A DNA stretch of 64,000 nt, from the NCBI RefSeq assembly GCF_003853645.1, contig NZ_QTPO01000027.1, positions 1-64,000 on the forward strand, written 5' to 3'. The position numbers and the translations under genes were made by a program. A model generated the notes under the pieces. It was not told the DNA's origin, did no database searches, and was given only the letters and a program-made list of their open reading frames with translations. This DNA is from Burkholderia sp. Bp9143. GTDB taxonomy: Bacteria; Pseudomonadota; Gammaproteobacteria; Burkholderiales; Burkholderiaceae. Within the stretch, counting starts at the first letter, position 1, and every line of letters starts with the position of its first letter. Positions 1 through 7,277 of this stretch are shown in pieces.

Positions 1-440
1 ATCGTCGCATCGACCAGCGTGCCTTCCTTCATCATCAGCCCGCGTTCGCACAGCGAGATGCCAATCTCGTCGAACAGTTTGCGCGTCAGGTCATGTTCAA
101 GCAGCAGGCGCCGGAACTTCAGCAGCGTGGTCGCATCCGGCACGGTCTCGACGGCCAGATCTATCCCGGCGAAGGCCCGCATCGCGATGCTGTCGTACAG
201 CGCATCCTCCAGCCCTCCGTCCGACAGGCTGTACCACTGCTGCAGGAAGTAGATTCGCAGCATCCGCTCCAGACCGATCGGCGGGCGGCCACGCTCGCCC
301 TTCGGGTAGTACGGCTCGATTGCCATCAGCAACCGCGACCACGGCACCAGCTTCTCCATCTCGTCCAGGAAACGCTGGCGCCGGGTCACGCGCTTCTTGC
401 CCGCGCTTTCCGCTTCCGCAAAGCTCATTTGCCGTTTCAT
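1..440 (-). CDS. IS5-family transposase, N-terminal fragment cut by window edge
   Basis: The reading frame starts at the ATG at 440 (MKRQMSFAEAES) and stays open to the window edge, giving about 146 residues. The segments KLVPWSRLLMAIEPYYPKGE, RGRPPIGLERMLRIYFLQQW and YSLSDGGLEDALYDS are the standard N-terminal region (DUF772-type) of IS5 transposases, followed by the first part of the DDE core with VPDATTLLKFRRLLE-type sequence. The enzyme would cut and join the ends of its own element. No stop or frameshift is visible in the part seen. Completeness cannot be judged. Confidence 0.85.
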   Translation of the reverse strand, partial: MKRQMSFAEAESAGKKRVTRRQRFLDEMEKLVPWSRLLMAIEPYYPKGERGRPPIGLERMLRIYFLQQWYSLSDGGLEDALYDSIAMRAFAGIDLAVETVPDATTLLKFRRLLLEHDLTRKLFDEIGISLCERGLMMKEGTLVDAT

Positions 441-527
441 CGTCGTGGATTCGTTCCGTGAACTGTCTTCTACAACGTCCTCGGCTACGTCAGCGATGAC
501 CGCCGAGCCGGATAAATCAGTGTTTCC
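1..527 (-). mobile_element. IS5-family insertion sequence, 5' part only
   Basis: This is the transposase-start end of an IS5-type element that continues past the left edge of the window. The terminal sequence reads inward from 527 as GGAAACACTGATTTATCC and is directly followed by TTAA (528-531), which fits the YTAR target-site rule of the IS5 group. Only one end is visible, so the partner inverted repeat and the duplicated target cannot be checked. It lies about 28 bp outside the left end of the first Tn7-like element and probably landed there later. Confidence 0.75.
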
Positions 528-554
528 TTAAGTGAACCTATTCGAAGTTGCCAA

Positions 555-932
555 TTTGCTGATGTGCATCAATTCTGGTTGCGCGTCACCGCTGGTTTTG
601 GTTGCGCCATAAATCTCTCGTAAAATCAATGGCTTGCGTGGCCGGTCCGACGACGTCAAATCGTACGTATGTTTGCATGTCCACCGTCAACACCCGAACA
701 CTCGTTTTTGCAATAGTTTGAGCTACGTACGCTGGGAACTGCGTGGGTGGCTCCCGAGACCGAGTCTCCCGTTACGCCTTGACGCACACTTCATTCGCGA
801 ATCGAAGCGGGTTGCTTAAGTTGCTTCAGAGTTCGGCGCCGCTCAAATTTTGGCGTTACGCAATCTCAGCGCGTTCGAGATGACAGATGCGGAACTCGAA
901 CTCATTGCAAGCGCCGCAATCATCGGCGAGAG
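555..932 (+). repeat. left-end direct repeat, copy A
   Basis: About 370 bp here recur at 3636-4003 with scattered substitutions; I estimate 85-90% identity by eye. The repeat begins with two transposase-binding-like sites (AATTCTGGTTGCGCG and GGTTTTGGTTGCGCC). It continues through noncoding DNA with a TTCGCGAA palindrome and ends inside the last 28 codons of copA. I see no gene between 528 and 842. The short plus-strand frame at 634-819 has no recognisable features. Confidence 0.85.
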
Positions 933-1109
933 CAGCAGCCCCGTGAACGGGTAAAGTACCCCGGCCGCCAACGGAACCCCGAGCGCGTTGTAAACGAACG
1001 CGAAGCCAAGATTTTGCTTCATGTTCGCGACAGTTGCTTCTGACAGTTCTCGCGCCCGCGCGATACCGCGCAAGTCGCCCTTGACGAGCGTCACCTGAGC
1101 GCTGCTCAT
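843..1109 (-). pseudogene. copA: copper-translocating P-type ATPase, C-terminal fragment
   Basis: Only the last 88 codons of a CopA/ActP-type ATPase remain. The recognisable segments are [40 protein letters not shown] and [19 protein letters not shown], the end of the P-domain and the last two membrane helices. The metal-binding, actuator, DKTG and nucleotide-binding parts are missing. Homology begins abruptly at about 1110, where the upstream sequence is unrelated. A fragment like this cannot transport copper. A shorter relic of the same gene end lies at 3917-4003, which suggests the two adjacent elements share a copper-resistance ancestor. Confidence 0.85.
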
Positions 1110-1250
1110 TCGGTGTTGCCGTGACGGCGGTGCTAACACGCGCGTCGCCTTTACTGAGGCTAGCCGGTACGTCAGTTGCGTACAGTGAGACTATATTGCT
1201 AAATCATCAGAGGGCGCCATCGGCGACGCCCCGATGTGTTGAGCAATGCG

Positions 1251-1517
1251 TCAGTTCTGTCCATGGAGGCGGTTGTGTAACCACGCGAAGAAGGCGCCGG
1301 CTGCAAAGAACCAGACCGCAAACACGAAGGCCGGATAGATAACAAACCACCAGGACACTGGCTCGCCCGTCTGAAGGCGCCGGAAATCGAGTCCGTGAAA
1401 AAGAGCGTTCATGAAATTCATGAACGGTTCAGGAAGTGCCATCCATACAAGTGTGCATAGGAGATAGAAGAGCACAACCGTGGCTGAAAGTGTCACGCCA
1501 GTCTTGAAGGGCTTCAT
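1251..1517 (-). CDS. DUF5676-type small membrane protein
   Basis: This 88-residue protein has two hydrophobic segments (about residues 8-30 and 57-80) around a short loop with NALFHGLDF. That layout and the MKPFKTGVTLSATV start match the DUF5676 family, often found beside copper and silver resistance genes. A GGAGG ribosome site lies 5-8 bp upstream of the chosen ATG. It is the last intact gene of a minus-strand run in element 1. The biochemical role of the family is not established, and copper association is inferred from the neighbours. Confidence 0.7.
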   Translation of the reverse strand: MKPFKTGVTLSATVVLFYLLCTLVWMALPEPFMNFMNALFHGLDFRRLQTGEPVSWWFVIYPAFVFAVWFFAAGAFFAWLHNRLHGQN

Positions 1518-1589
1518 TGCAGCCTCCTCATCCCGGAAGATTACGATGGAGTCCGGCAGCAGCGTCGGCTATGGGTGAGCCGCCTGAAT

Positions 1590-2246
1590 TCAATGTATTT
1601 GGGCCGGGCGTTTCCCAAACAAATTAGGTACAAAGCGCGGCGTGTGTGCTGCGTATTCACGCCACGCCGCGCCGAACTGTATCTCCGAATCGCGCTCCTC
1701 TTGTATCGCTAGTCGAACGTACATGAACACTAGAATGGGGAACATAGCCAGAGTCACGAGCGTGGGCCACTGGAGCAGAAAACCCAGCATGATGACGACG
1801 AACCCGACGTACTGAGGGTGTCGGATTCTCGCGTAGGGTCCGGTGGTCGCCAACTCCTTGGCACGCTGAGCTTCATACAGGACGTGCCACGCCGTGGACA
1901 GCAAGTAGAAACCGCCCAATATCAAGAAGAAGCTGAGAAGATGCGGAAGTCCGCCATGCGGGTCGCCGTGCCTGCCGGTCAAAGTCCACCAGAGGTGTCC
2001 CGCATCGTGCGACAGAAAATTTGTTTGCGGAGACCTCGTCTGCAACCAGCCCGATAGCAAATAGATGGTGAGTGGAAACCCATACATTTCTGCGAATAGC
2101 GCGACGATAAAGGCGGAGAATCCACCGAACGACCGCCAGTCCCGCTTTGTCGCCGGCTTGAAGAAGCTGAACGCGAAGATGATGAAGACAAGAGAATTGA
2201 TAGCTACGAGGCTCCATAGCCCGTAACCGTCACCGATGCTGGTCAT
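1590..2246 (-). CDS. isoprenylcysteine carboxyl methyltransferase (ICMT)-like membrane protein
   Basis: The start used is the second methionine (MTSIGDGYGL), overlapping the end of the DUF2933 gene by 17 bp; an earlier start would add 15 residues. The 218-residue product has several hydrophobic helices. Its C-terminal block has GPYARIRHPQYVGFVVIML and later EERDSEIQFGAAWREYA, the SAM-binding signature of ICMT/PEMT-type methyltransferases. Members of this group recur in copper and mercury resistance loci, but their substrate there is unknown. Translational coupling with the DUF2933 gene suggests one transcript. The methyltransferase fold is well supported, the substrate is not. Confidence 0.75.
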   Translation of the reverse strand: MTSIGDGYGLWSLVAINSLVFIIFAFSFFKPATKRDWRSFGGFSAFIVALFAEMYGFPLTIYLLSGWLQTRSPQTNFLSHDAGHLWWTLTGRHGDPHGGLPHLLSFFLILGGFYLLSTAWHVLYEAQRAKELATTGPYARIRHPQYVGFVVIMLGFLLQWPTLVTLAMFPILVFMYVRLAIQEERDSEIQFGAAWREYAAHTPRFVPNLFGKRPAQIH

Positions 2247-2484
2247 GACCGTCTCCCGAATCAGAACGCCCTTCGGTCGATTTCGTCCCATCGTGCCCGT
2301 GCCCGTGGTGCATAAACAGATGCATCAGCGGGCACGAGAGCAACAGCAGATATGGCAATACTCCGAGGAAGTGGGCGCGGTGTTCGGAAAGCAAGAGGAA
2401 TAGTGCTATTGCAGCGAACGCTACAAATGCAATGGCTGACCGCGATTTCCAGAACGGCCGAGCGCCATGTGAGCTGTCATTCAT
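2230..2484 (-). CDS. DUF2933 small membrane protein
   Basis: The 84-residue product has one or two central hydrophobic segments and the family core LLLSEHRAHFLGVLPYLLLL followed by CPLMHLFMHHGHGH. The His- and Met-rich tail (MHHGHGHDG) could bind Cu(I), Cu(II) or Ag(I). The ATG at 2484 is preferred to the GTG at 2493. It lies between the Met-rich exported protein and the methyltransferase, as in many mobile copper-resistance clusters. A role in metal handling is an inference from composition and neighbours. Confidence 0.8.
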   Translation of the reverse strand: MNDSSHGARPFWKSRSAIAFVAFAAIALFLLLSEHRAHFLGVLPYLLLLSCPLMHLFMHHGHGHDGTKSTEGRSDSGDGHDQHR

Positions 2485-2508
2485 GCCTGCCACCCATCTC
2501 GAACGGCC

Positions 2509-2934
2509 TTACTTCTCGGCCGGATGCTCCTGCGCAGCCTGACGGTCCATCATTGCCTGCATCATCATTTGCATCATGTCCATGCGCTTTTCCATACTCT
2601 CCTGTCGCGACGACATCGGCATGCCGGATGAATGGGCGCCCATCATTCCCATCATGCTCATACCGTTCTGCATGACTTTCATCTGCTCGTCCATCAGGGC
2701 AGCGCGTTCCTGAGGCGTCTTCGCGTTCATCATCTTTTCGTGCATTGCACGCATGCTCTGCATTTGGTCGTCCGCTTCGCGGTTCGCCTCGCTTGGCGCT
2801 TTTGCGGCCGCTTTACTGGGATGATGGGCATCGTGAGCTGCATTGTCGGCGGCCGCCGGCGTACCAGCGATTGCAACGGCACTGACCATGCCGAGCGTCG
2901 CAATTGCGATTGCGAGTTTTTGCGGGAATGCCAT
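2509..2934 (-). CDS. exported methionine- and histidine-rich metal-binding protein
   Basis: The start at 2934 (MAFPQKLAIAIATLGM) gives a clear signal peptide with a likely cut after GTPAAADNA. The mature part of about 115 residues holds many Met residues in MxxM and MxMM patterns, such as MQNGMSMMGMMG and MEKRMDMMQMMMQAMM, plus HDAHH near its start. Such composition is typical of periplasmic Cu(I)/Ag(I) scavengers. A GAAGAA sequence just upstream may serve as the ribosome site. The listed longer frame that begins further upstream lacks support. It is probably the first gene of the run that continues through DUF2933 and the ICMT-like gene. Confidence 0.7.
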   Translation of the reverse strand: MAFPQKLAIAIATLGMVSAVAIAGTPAAADNAAHDAHHPSKAAAKAPSEANREADDQMQSMRAMHEKMMNAKTPQERAALMDEQMKVMQNGMSMMGMMGAHSSGMPMSSRQESMEKRMDMMQMMMQAMMDRQAAQEHPAEK

Positions 2935-3487
2935 CTTGTTCTTCACGAGAATAGTTCTTGAGAGCCGGTTGAACCGTGAAACCACTCTATGCTGACGCCG
3001 CTTCGACGGCTTGACGTGGCTCAAAGAATCACGAACCGAATTCTTCGTACGTAGCACGGCCCAGACGTGCCGCGTCGAAGTGCCGGCAACCTGTGTGAAT
3101 GCGATTAAGCTTCGACCAACGCATGTTCGGCGGCCGTAAGGCACCCGGAGTTCGTGTTTCGCCCGGCCGTACGCACAAGCGTCGAATGCAACGTATCGTG
3201 ATAGTGCAATGTTTCGTAGCCCTCAGCATGAAATGACTGCAACTTTTCGAGTACGTTTTCAACGCGTTGTTCGAGAAATGCTAGCGCATCCGGAAATGTG
3301 AGGTCGTCCAAGCGAGTGGCAAGTAAGGAACCGAAGCAAAAGGTCGTCGTCCATTGACTGGTAGGTGACGGGCGTTGGGTGGCTGAAAGGTCTGGAGGGT
3401 GGCAGCTCAGGCCGACAATGAGGCCGCGAACGTCCGCTCAATGGGGCGTCGCTCCTGTGCAATTTGTGAAATCTGCAAGGCAATCGC
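2935..3487. other. 553 bp without a confident gene
   Basis: This stretch holds the promoter region of the minus-strand copper-related run. A minus-strand frame at 3105-3311 has plausible composition (DDLTFPDALAFLEQRVENVL, then HYHDTLHSTLVRTA) but begins at a TTG. A second frame just upstream reads MDDDLLLRFLTCHSL before shifting. These could be two halves of a frameshifted small gene. I do not recognise the family, and no ribosome site is visible. Confidence 0.4.
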
Positions 3488-3521
3488 AAAAAAGGGGCGC
3501 CGAAAAAAGCTCCGGCGCCCC
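3488..3521 (-). terminator. intrinsic terminator near right end of element 1
   Basis: A perfect 9-bp stem (GGGGCGCCG at 3494-3502 with CGGCGCCCC at 3513-3521) encloses a 10-base loop. Read on the minus strand it is followed by six T residues (A6 at 3488-3493). It would stop transcripts entering element 1 from the right end and from the reverse-transcriptase gene of element 2. The plus-strand T run is only three bases. A decayed version of the same structure lies at the equivalent place in element 2 (about 10578-10605). Confidence 0.6.
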
Positions 3522-3529
3522 TTTGACAA

Positions 3530-3635
3530 CAGTTTCAGTTACGCCTTGTCAGGAAAGGTTTAGCGGCACAAAAGGCCCTCGTAACCAAACCTAAATCGAG
3601 CGCCCCGTAACAGGAATTAATGCAACTTAGCACAC
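3530..3635. repeat. right end of Tn7-like element 1
   Basis: Three related sites are visible: CAGTTTCAGTTACGCC (3530-3545), CGTAACCAAACCTAAATCG (3580-3598, inverted) and CGTAACAGGAATTAATGC (about 3606-3623, inverted). The terminus is GCACA at 3631-3635, or 5'-TGTGC read inward. The whole stretch aligns over about 105 bp with 10611-10717 next to glmS. Multiple spaced sites at each end are how TnsB-type transposases recognise Tn7-family elements. Confidence 0.75.
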
Positions 3636-4003
3636 CTGCCGAGGCGCATTAATTCTGGTTACGCGTCACCGCTGGTTTTGGTTACGCCCGAACTCTCTCG
3701 GCAAATCAATGGCTTCCGTGGCCGACCCGACGACGTCAAGTCGTACGTATGTTTGCGTGACCACCGTCAACGTCCGAACACTCGCTTTTGCAATACATTG
3801 AGTTACGTACGCTGGGAACCGCGGGGAGGCCCCTAGACCGAGTCTCCCGTCACGCCCTGACACACACTTCATTCGCGAATCGAAGCGGGTTGGTTAAATT
3901 GCTTCAGAGTTCGGCGCTGTTCAAATTTTGGCGTTACGAAATCTCAGCGTGTTCGAGACGGCAGATGCGGAACTCAAACTCATTGCAAGCGCAGCAATCA
4001 TCG
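3636..4003 (+). repeat. left-end direct repeat, copy B, with copA relic
   Basis: This is the second copy of the 555-932 sequence. It opens with GCATTAATTCTGGTTACGCG and GGTTTTGGTTACGCC. It ends with a 28-codon relic of the copA terminus on the minus strand ([13 protein letters not shown], ending RNAKI and a stop at 3917-4003). After 4003 the two copies diverge completely, so copA was cut by a deletion or replacement when the present cargo was acquired. Confidence 0.85.
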
Positions 4004-4324
4004 GCGACCCCAGGCAATGCGGCGGCCGAAGCTTCAAGGTCGACATTGAGCGGGTAGCGCCTGAGCGGGCACATTGCCATCGTCTGAATGAGCCCGCAGA
4101 CGGTAACCTCGTCAGCAGAGGCGAGCATCAGCAAGATGCTCTCGCATATCACCAACGGGTTTTGTGCGCTCACGGCTCTCAGCCGACGTCTCGAAAATGA
4201 AGCATCGAGACAGCAAAATCCTCGGCAATTCGGCGGCGGAGCGTGGTCCCCAGATGGGCATTGCGGCCTTCTGCGAGTTTTGGCCGAGAATGCAGTGGGG
4301 TAGCAAATCCGGCCAGCACAAAAT
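4004..4324. other. 321 bp without a confident gene
   Basis: This lies between the copA relic and the end of the reverse-transcriptase gene. Short frames on both strands overlap and none has a ribosome site or a recognised motif. The minus-strand frames could be debris of the former cargo. Confidence 0.4.
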
Positions 4325-5533
4325 TTACGGCAAAATGGCATCCAGGTCAAAAGGAGTCAATACGGGCCAGCTTATACGTCCCAGTTTTTGTGCACACTTC
4401 GCCGCGAACGCGCTATCAACGCCCTTCGCATAAGCGATTAATCCGTCAATATGGTGTTTCAACCCGACGATGGAGTGAAAGCCACGAGCTTTGGCGTGCT
4501 CAACTGGACCACTCATTTCGAGATGCCTTAGGTGTAGCGTCAATGCGTCCTTGAATTCCGAAGTGAGCCTTGGCCTGTCTCCGTCCACGAGCAGCCCGAG
4601 AACTATCCGTCGGTGACCTGGGCCCCGAATGACCGACTTAGCCAAATTCGGTGAGAAGCCATGCTTATAGAGCGCACTATGGATTGCACCAGCTACCTTA
4701 ACGGCGTCTGCACGGGTGGTGTCAGGTGACGCAGATGAAAATGCAATGTCATCAGCGTACCTCGTATAACGAAATCCGGTGCGAATTGCGATTTGACTGA
4801 GGGTAACGTCTAGCGGATTGGCGACGAGATTGGCCAGCACCGGGCTCGTGGCAGCCCCTTGCGGCAGGTGCCCGATATAGCCGCTACGGTATGCCTGAAT
4901 TTTATACGCCCGACTCTTTGTCCGTGAGTTTCGCAAGTCTTTTGCATTGGTTTCGTCCACTGTACGTACTCGGGTGCAGATGCGAGCGAGCTCAAAAGCT
5001 ATCAAAGGCTGGTACCCAGCTGCCCGAAAAATTGAGTAAACATCTGGTTCCAGAATTGACTCGAAAAAGTTAGTGACATCAGCTTTGACCAGCCACCGAG
5101 CTTGCTGATGCCTCTGAGCCGCGTCAAAAGCGCAACGACCACTGCGATAGGCAAAGCTCGCAGGATGCTGCTGCAATTTTGAAAGAATTTCCGTATTAAT
5201 CCAGCGCTGGACACGCAGCAAAAGTGGATGAGGCGCGGCTATCCATCGATAGCGTTCCTCTCCGCCAGCGCTAGGCTTCTTTAGCCGAAAGACTCGATAC
5301 GGATATTCGCCGCGAGACCGAGATACGATTGCCCGTAGAAACTTATAGGGTACTCCTGTCCTATGTTCCAGGTGCCTAAGAGTAAATAGCGGTGGAAGGT
5401 CGGGACGCGCCAACAATGCGGCGGTTTGCGTTGCAGCGTCGAGCACGTCTTGAGGCGTGTTGGACGGGGCGTCATACTGGAAGAGCTGAGGGTCCCACAT
5501 TGACATCGTATCTACCATCCGTTCGACATCCAT
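4325..5533 (-). CDS. retron-type reverse transcriptase
   Basis: The 402-residue product has ordered reverse-transcriptase blocks: RT2 with LVKADVTNFFESI (about 148-160), RT4 with HLPQGAATSPVLANL (222-236) and the catalytic YADD (259-262) in RYTRYADDIAFSS. The retron hallmarks are present in altered form. The NAxxH of region X appears as AAQRH (138-142), and the VTG of region Y as VLG (311-313) in IVLGLLVDG. In a retron this enzyme copies part of a structured RNA lying just upstream into a branched RNA-DNA hybrid. Such an RNA is plausible at 5534-5711. The upstream gene encodes a PRTase-wHTH protein, the effector type of some retrons. The first ATG is used; Met6, Met10 or Met12 are alternatives. 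Confidence 0.85.
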   Translation of the reverse strand: MDVERMVDTMSMWDPQLFQYDAPSNTPQDVLDAATQTAALLARPDLPPLFTLRHLEHRTGVPYKFLRAIVSRSRGEYPYRVFRLKKPSAGGEERYRWIAAPHPLLLRVQRWINTEILSKLQQHPASFAYRSGRCAFDAAQRHQQARWLVKADVTNFFESILEPDVYSIFRAAGYQPLIAFELARICTRVRTVDETNAKDLRNSRTKSRAYKIQAYRSGYIGHLPQGAATSPVLANLVANPLDVTLSQIAIRTGFRYTRYADDIAFSSASPDTTRADAVKVAGAIHSALYKHGFSPNLAKSVIRGPGHRRIVLGLLVDGDRPRLTSEFKDALTLHLRHLEMSGPVEHAKARGFHSIVGLKHHIDGLIAYAKGVDSAFAAKCAQKLGRISWPVLTPFDLDAILP

Positions 5534-5711
5534 GGATGCTATTGGCGCCTCCCGTGCTTAGGCCACGCAGCGTCTTTTGAGGGAGGTGCCAATCGCTTCT
5601 CTAATCGCAAGTTCCAACGTGGACTACCAGACAGGTAGCCCATCCTCGCCGAAGCAAGGACCCTCATCCGACCGTGGGCCGAGCCCGAGCCTTCAGAGAC
5701 ACTCTAGATAC
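5534..5711 (-). ncRNA. probable retron msr-msd RNA
   Basis: The 178-bp gap between effector and reverse transcriptase folds well on the minus strand. In transcript order there is a 7-bp hairpin with a UUCG loop (TCCTTGC-TTCG-GCGAGGA, 5660-5643). Next comes a hairpin GGGCTACC with GGTAGTCC (5641-5621), and then a long stem GCGATTGGCACCTCCC (5596-5581) paired 14 of 16 with GGGAGGCGCCAATAGC (5553-5538) around a 27-base loop. Short msr hairpins followed by one long msd stem is the retron pattern. I could not identify the a1/a2 repeats or the branching guanosine with certainty, so the ends are approximate. Confidence 0.6.
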
Positions 5712-6989
5712 TTATGGAACCCTCAGCTGCGTAGGATAATAGTACACGGATGGGGGCGATGTCACCCTCAAATTGCCGTCCCGAGCGTTTGAGAGCAATG
5801 TATCCAGGCTTCCAATTCCCAAATCGGTTAGCCGGTTTTCGCTGGTCACCAGTTGATGCTTCATTGCCAATATCTTCAGCGCAGCGAGTTCATGCAACCC
5901 TAGCCCAAGTCGGTCACACTGAGCCTCAGCAGAACGTAGACCTGCTCTCAGTGCGGCTAAAAAAAGCACAAGCTTCTTGCTTTGCAGCGGTAGCGTCAGA
6001 AATTTTTTGCCTTGAGCGTATTCTGGAAATTTAAGTGCAGAAAAAGCAGCAAAGAAATCAAATTCTTTAAGTTTTGAGCCAAGACTGTCACTTGTTCTGA
6101 TAGATGTTCGGTTGAGGAAAATTGGCTTCCATTTATCTGTGTCATCGTGAAAAATAGCAGGCACGTTGTTTGGGCAGCCGTGCTTAAATGACAATAAGAC
6201 TTCGCCATTTTGATAACCCAAAGCGCGCGACGGTAAACCACGGTTGTACTTGACACATATGTTTCTCAGGGCTGACCAATCCGGTCGGTCAAACTGAGTG
6301 CGAATCGTAGGCGCCTCCCGAGCCGTCACTATTGTCGGCGACGACGGATGGTTTTTTATTCTCGCTACACCTTGACGAGTACCTGAGTATGCAAAAACCG
6401 TAAACCGAATCAACTTAGAGGAATGCCAACTCCGTACTGAGCGTACCGACCATGCACTATTCAAGTAGTCGCAAATTCGGTCGCCGCTTCCGATAAAATC
6501 GGTGACCACGGCAAAATGACGTATGTGCTTCTTTCTGATTAATCCTGGGCCTGGTACAGAGACATATCGATTGGGCTGGCGTCTGGCAAGCTGACCAATA
6601 AGAGAGGCGACGACGCCTTCACTACCGACCTCTATTCGGTCACCTCTCATTCGAGCGAATACAGCCGGCGCTTCTCCGAACGCACTTCTTTTTTTCTTCC
6701 GACTCGGCCGTTTACGAGCGGAAAGGCGCTCCTTGAACAGTCGATGAGGTACACCTAGCCGCTTTCGCACCTCCCTCTCGGGATACAGGCCTACCGCGCC
6801 TTCTTTCCGGTCGAACGCACCCATGATAAGCGTACACATGACATTGAAAAACTCATCATGCGATACGACGTGGACCGCGTTGAGTAGCTTTTCCGCAAAT
6901 GGTCGGTCAGAAGAACTGAACTGGTCGAGCCACTCGCCTCTCGTCGCAGTCTTAAGCACACTCGTGGTAAGCGCTGGAGCGAGAGACAT
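5712..6989 (-). CDS. phosphoribosyltransferase-like, winged-helix retron effector
   Basis: The 425-residue protein has a PRPP-loop-like motif VVTDFIGSGDR at residues 161-171, as in PRTase-fold proteins, after a basic segment (about 91-101, RKRPSRKKKR). The C-terminal part (about 365-410, LGLHELAALKILAMKH, then NRLTDLG) resembles a winged helix. PRTase-like plus winged-helix proteins are the partner of a described retron class (type III in the Mestre classification, from memory). The stop codon is followed directly by the candidate msr-msd RNA and then the reverse transcriptase, all on one strand. By analogy the reverse-transcribed product would hold the effector inactive until phage interference. 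The enzymatic substrate is unknown. Confidence 0.65.
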   Translation of the reverse strand: MSLAPALTTSVLKTATRGEWLDQFSSSDRPFAEKLLNAVHVVSHDEFFNVMCTLIMGAFDRKEGAVGLYPEREVRKRLGVPHRLFKERLSARKRPSRKKKRSAFGEAPAVFARMRGDRIEVGSEGVVASLIGQLARRQPNRYVSVPGPGLIRKKHIRHFAVVTDFIGSGDRICDYLNSAWSVRSVRSWHSSKLIRFTVFAYSGTRQGVARIKNHPSSPTIVTAREAPTIRTQFDRPDWSALRNICVKYNRGLPSRALGYQNGEVLLSFKHGCPNNVPAIFHDDTDKWKPIFLNRTSIRTSDSLGSKLKEFDFFAAFSALKFPEYAQGKKFLTLPLQSKKLVLFLAALRAGLRSAEAQCDRLGLGLHELAALKILAMKHQLVTSENRLTDLGIGSLDTLLSNARDGNLRVTSPPSVYYYPTQLRVP

Positions 6990-7277
6990 GGATTCCCAGT
7001 GAAAGATGGCGTGCCTCCGATATTATCGCATCCGTCTCATCTGCAGCTAGGCGGTCAATGCTTCCCCCAGCCCAACGACTACGTCCGCGCTGCTACCCAT
7101 GGACCATGCCCGCCGACCTCCGTTGAGTTTCTCATCTCACGCCCCAGGTCAGACCGGCGTCCTTCATTGACTCCGATGGGGAAAATGATGTAGACACGCT
7201 AGTGTGTTACGTGCAACAACCAGAGTCACGAGTGCACCAAGAATTCGTGGCGCAGGGACTAGCCCACGGATAAAACA

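Larger units (their letters stand above)
555..3635. mobile_element. Tn7-like element 1, transposase-less, copper-related cargo
   Basis: The boundaries come from a left end (about 555-620) and a right end (3530-3635) that closely match the two ends of the neighbouring element. The right terminus reads inward as TGTGCTAAGTTGCATTAATT, and the left end carries two GGTTGCGC-type sites at about 571-607. Inside are only a truncated copA, DUF5676, ICMT-like, DUF2933 and Met-rich genes, all on the minus strand. No TnsA, B, C, D or TniQ homologue is present, so any movement would need proteins supplied in trans. The exact left terminal base is uncertain because TTTGC replaces the expected TGTGC. Confidence 0.65.

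Noticed and set aside
3636..3640. CCTGC as Tn7 target-site duplication
   Set aside because: It does not match CCCCA adjoining the right end near glmS, so a duplication cannot be claimed.
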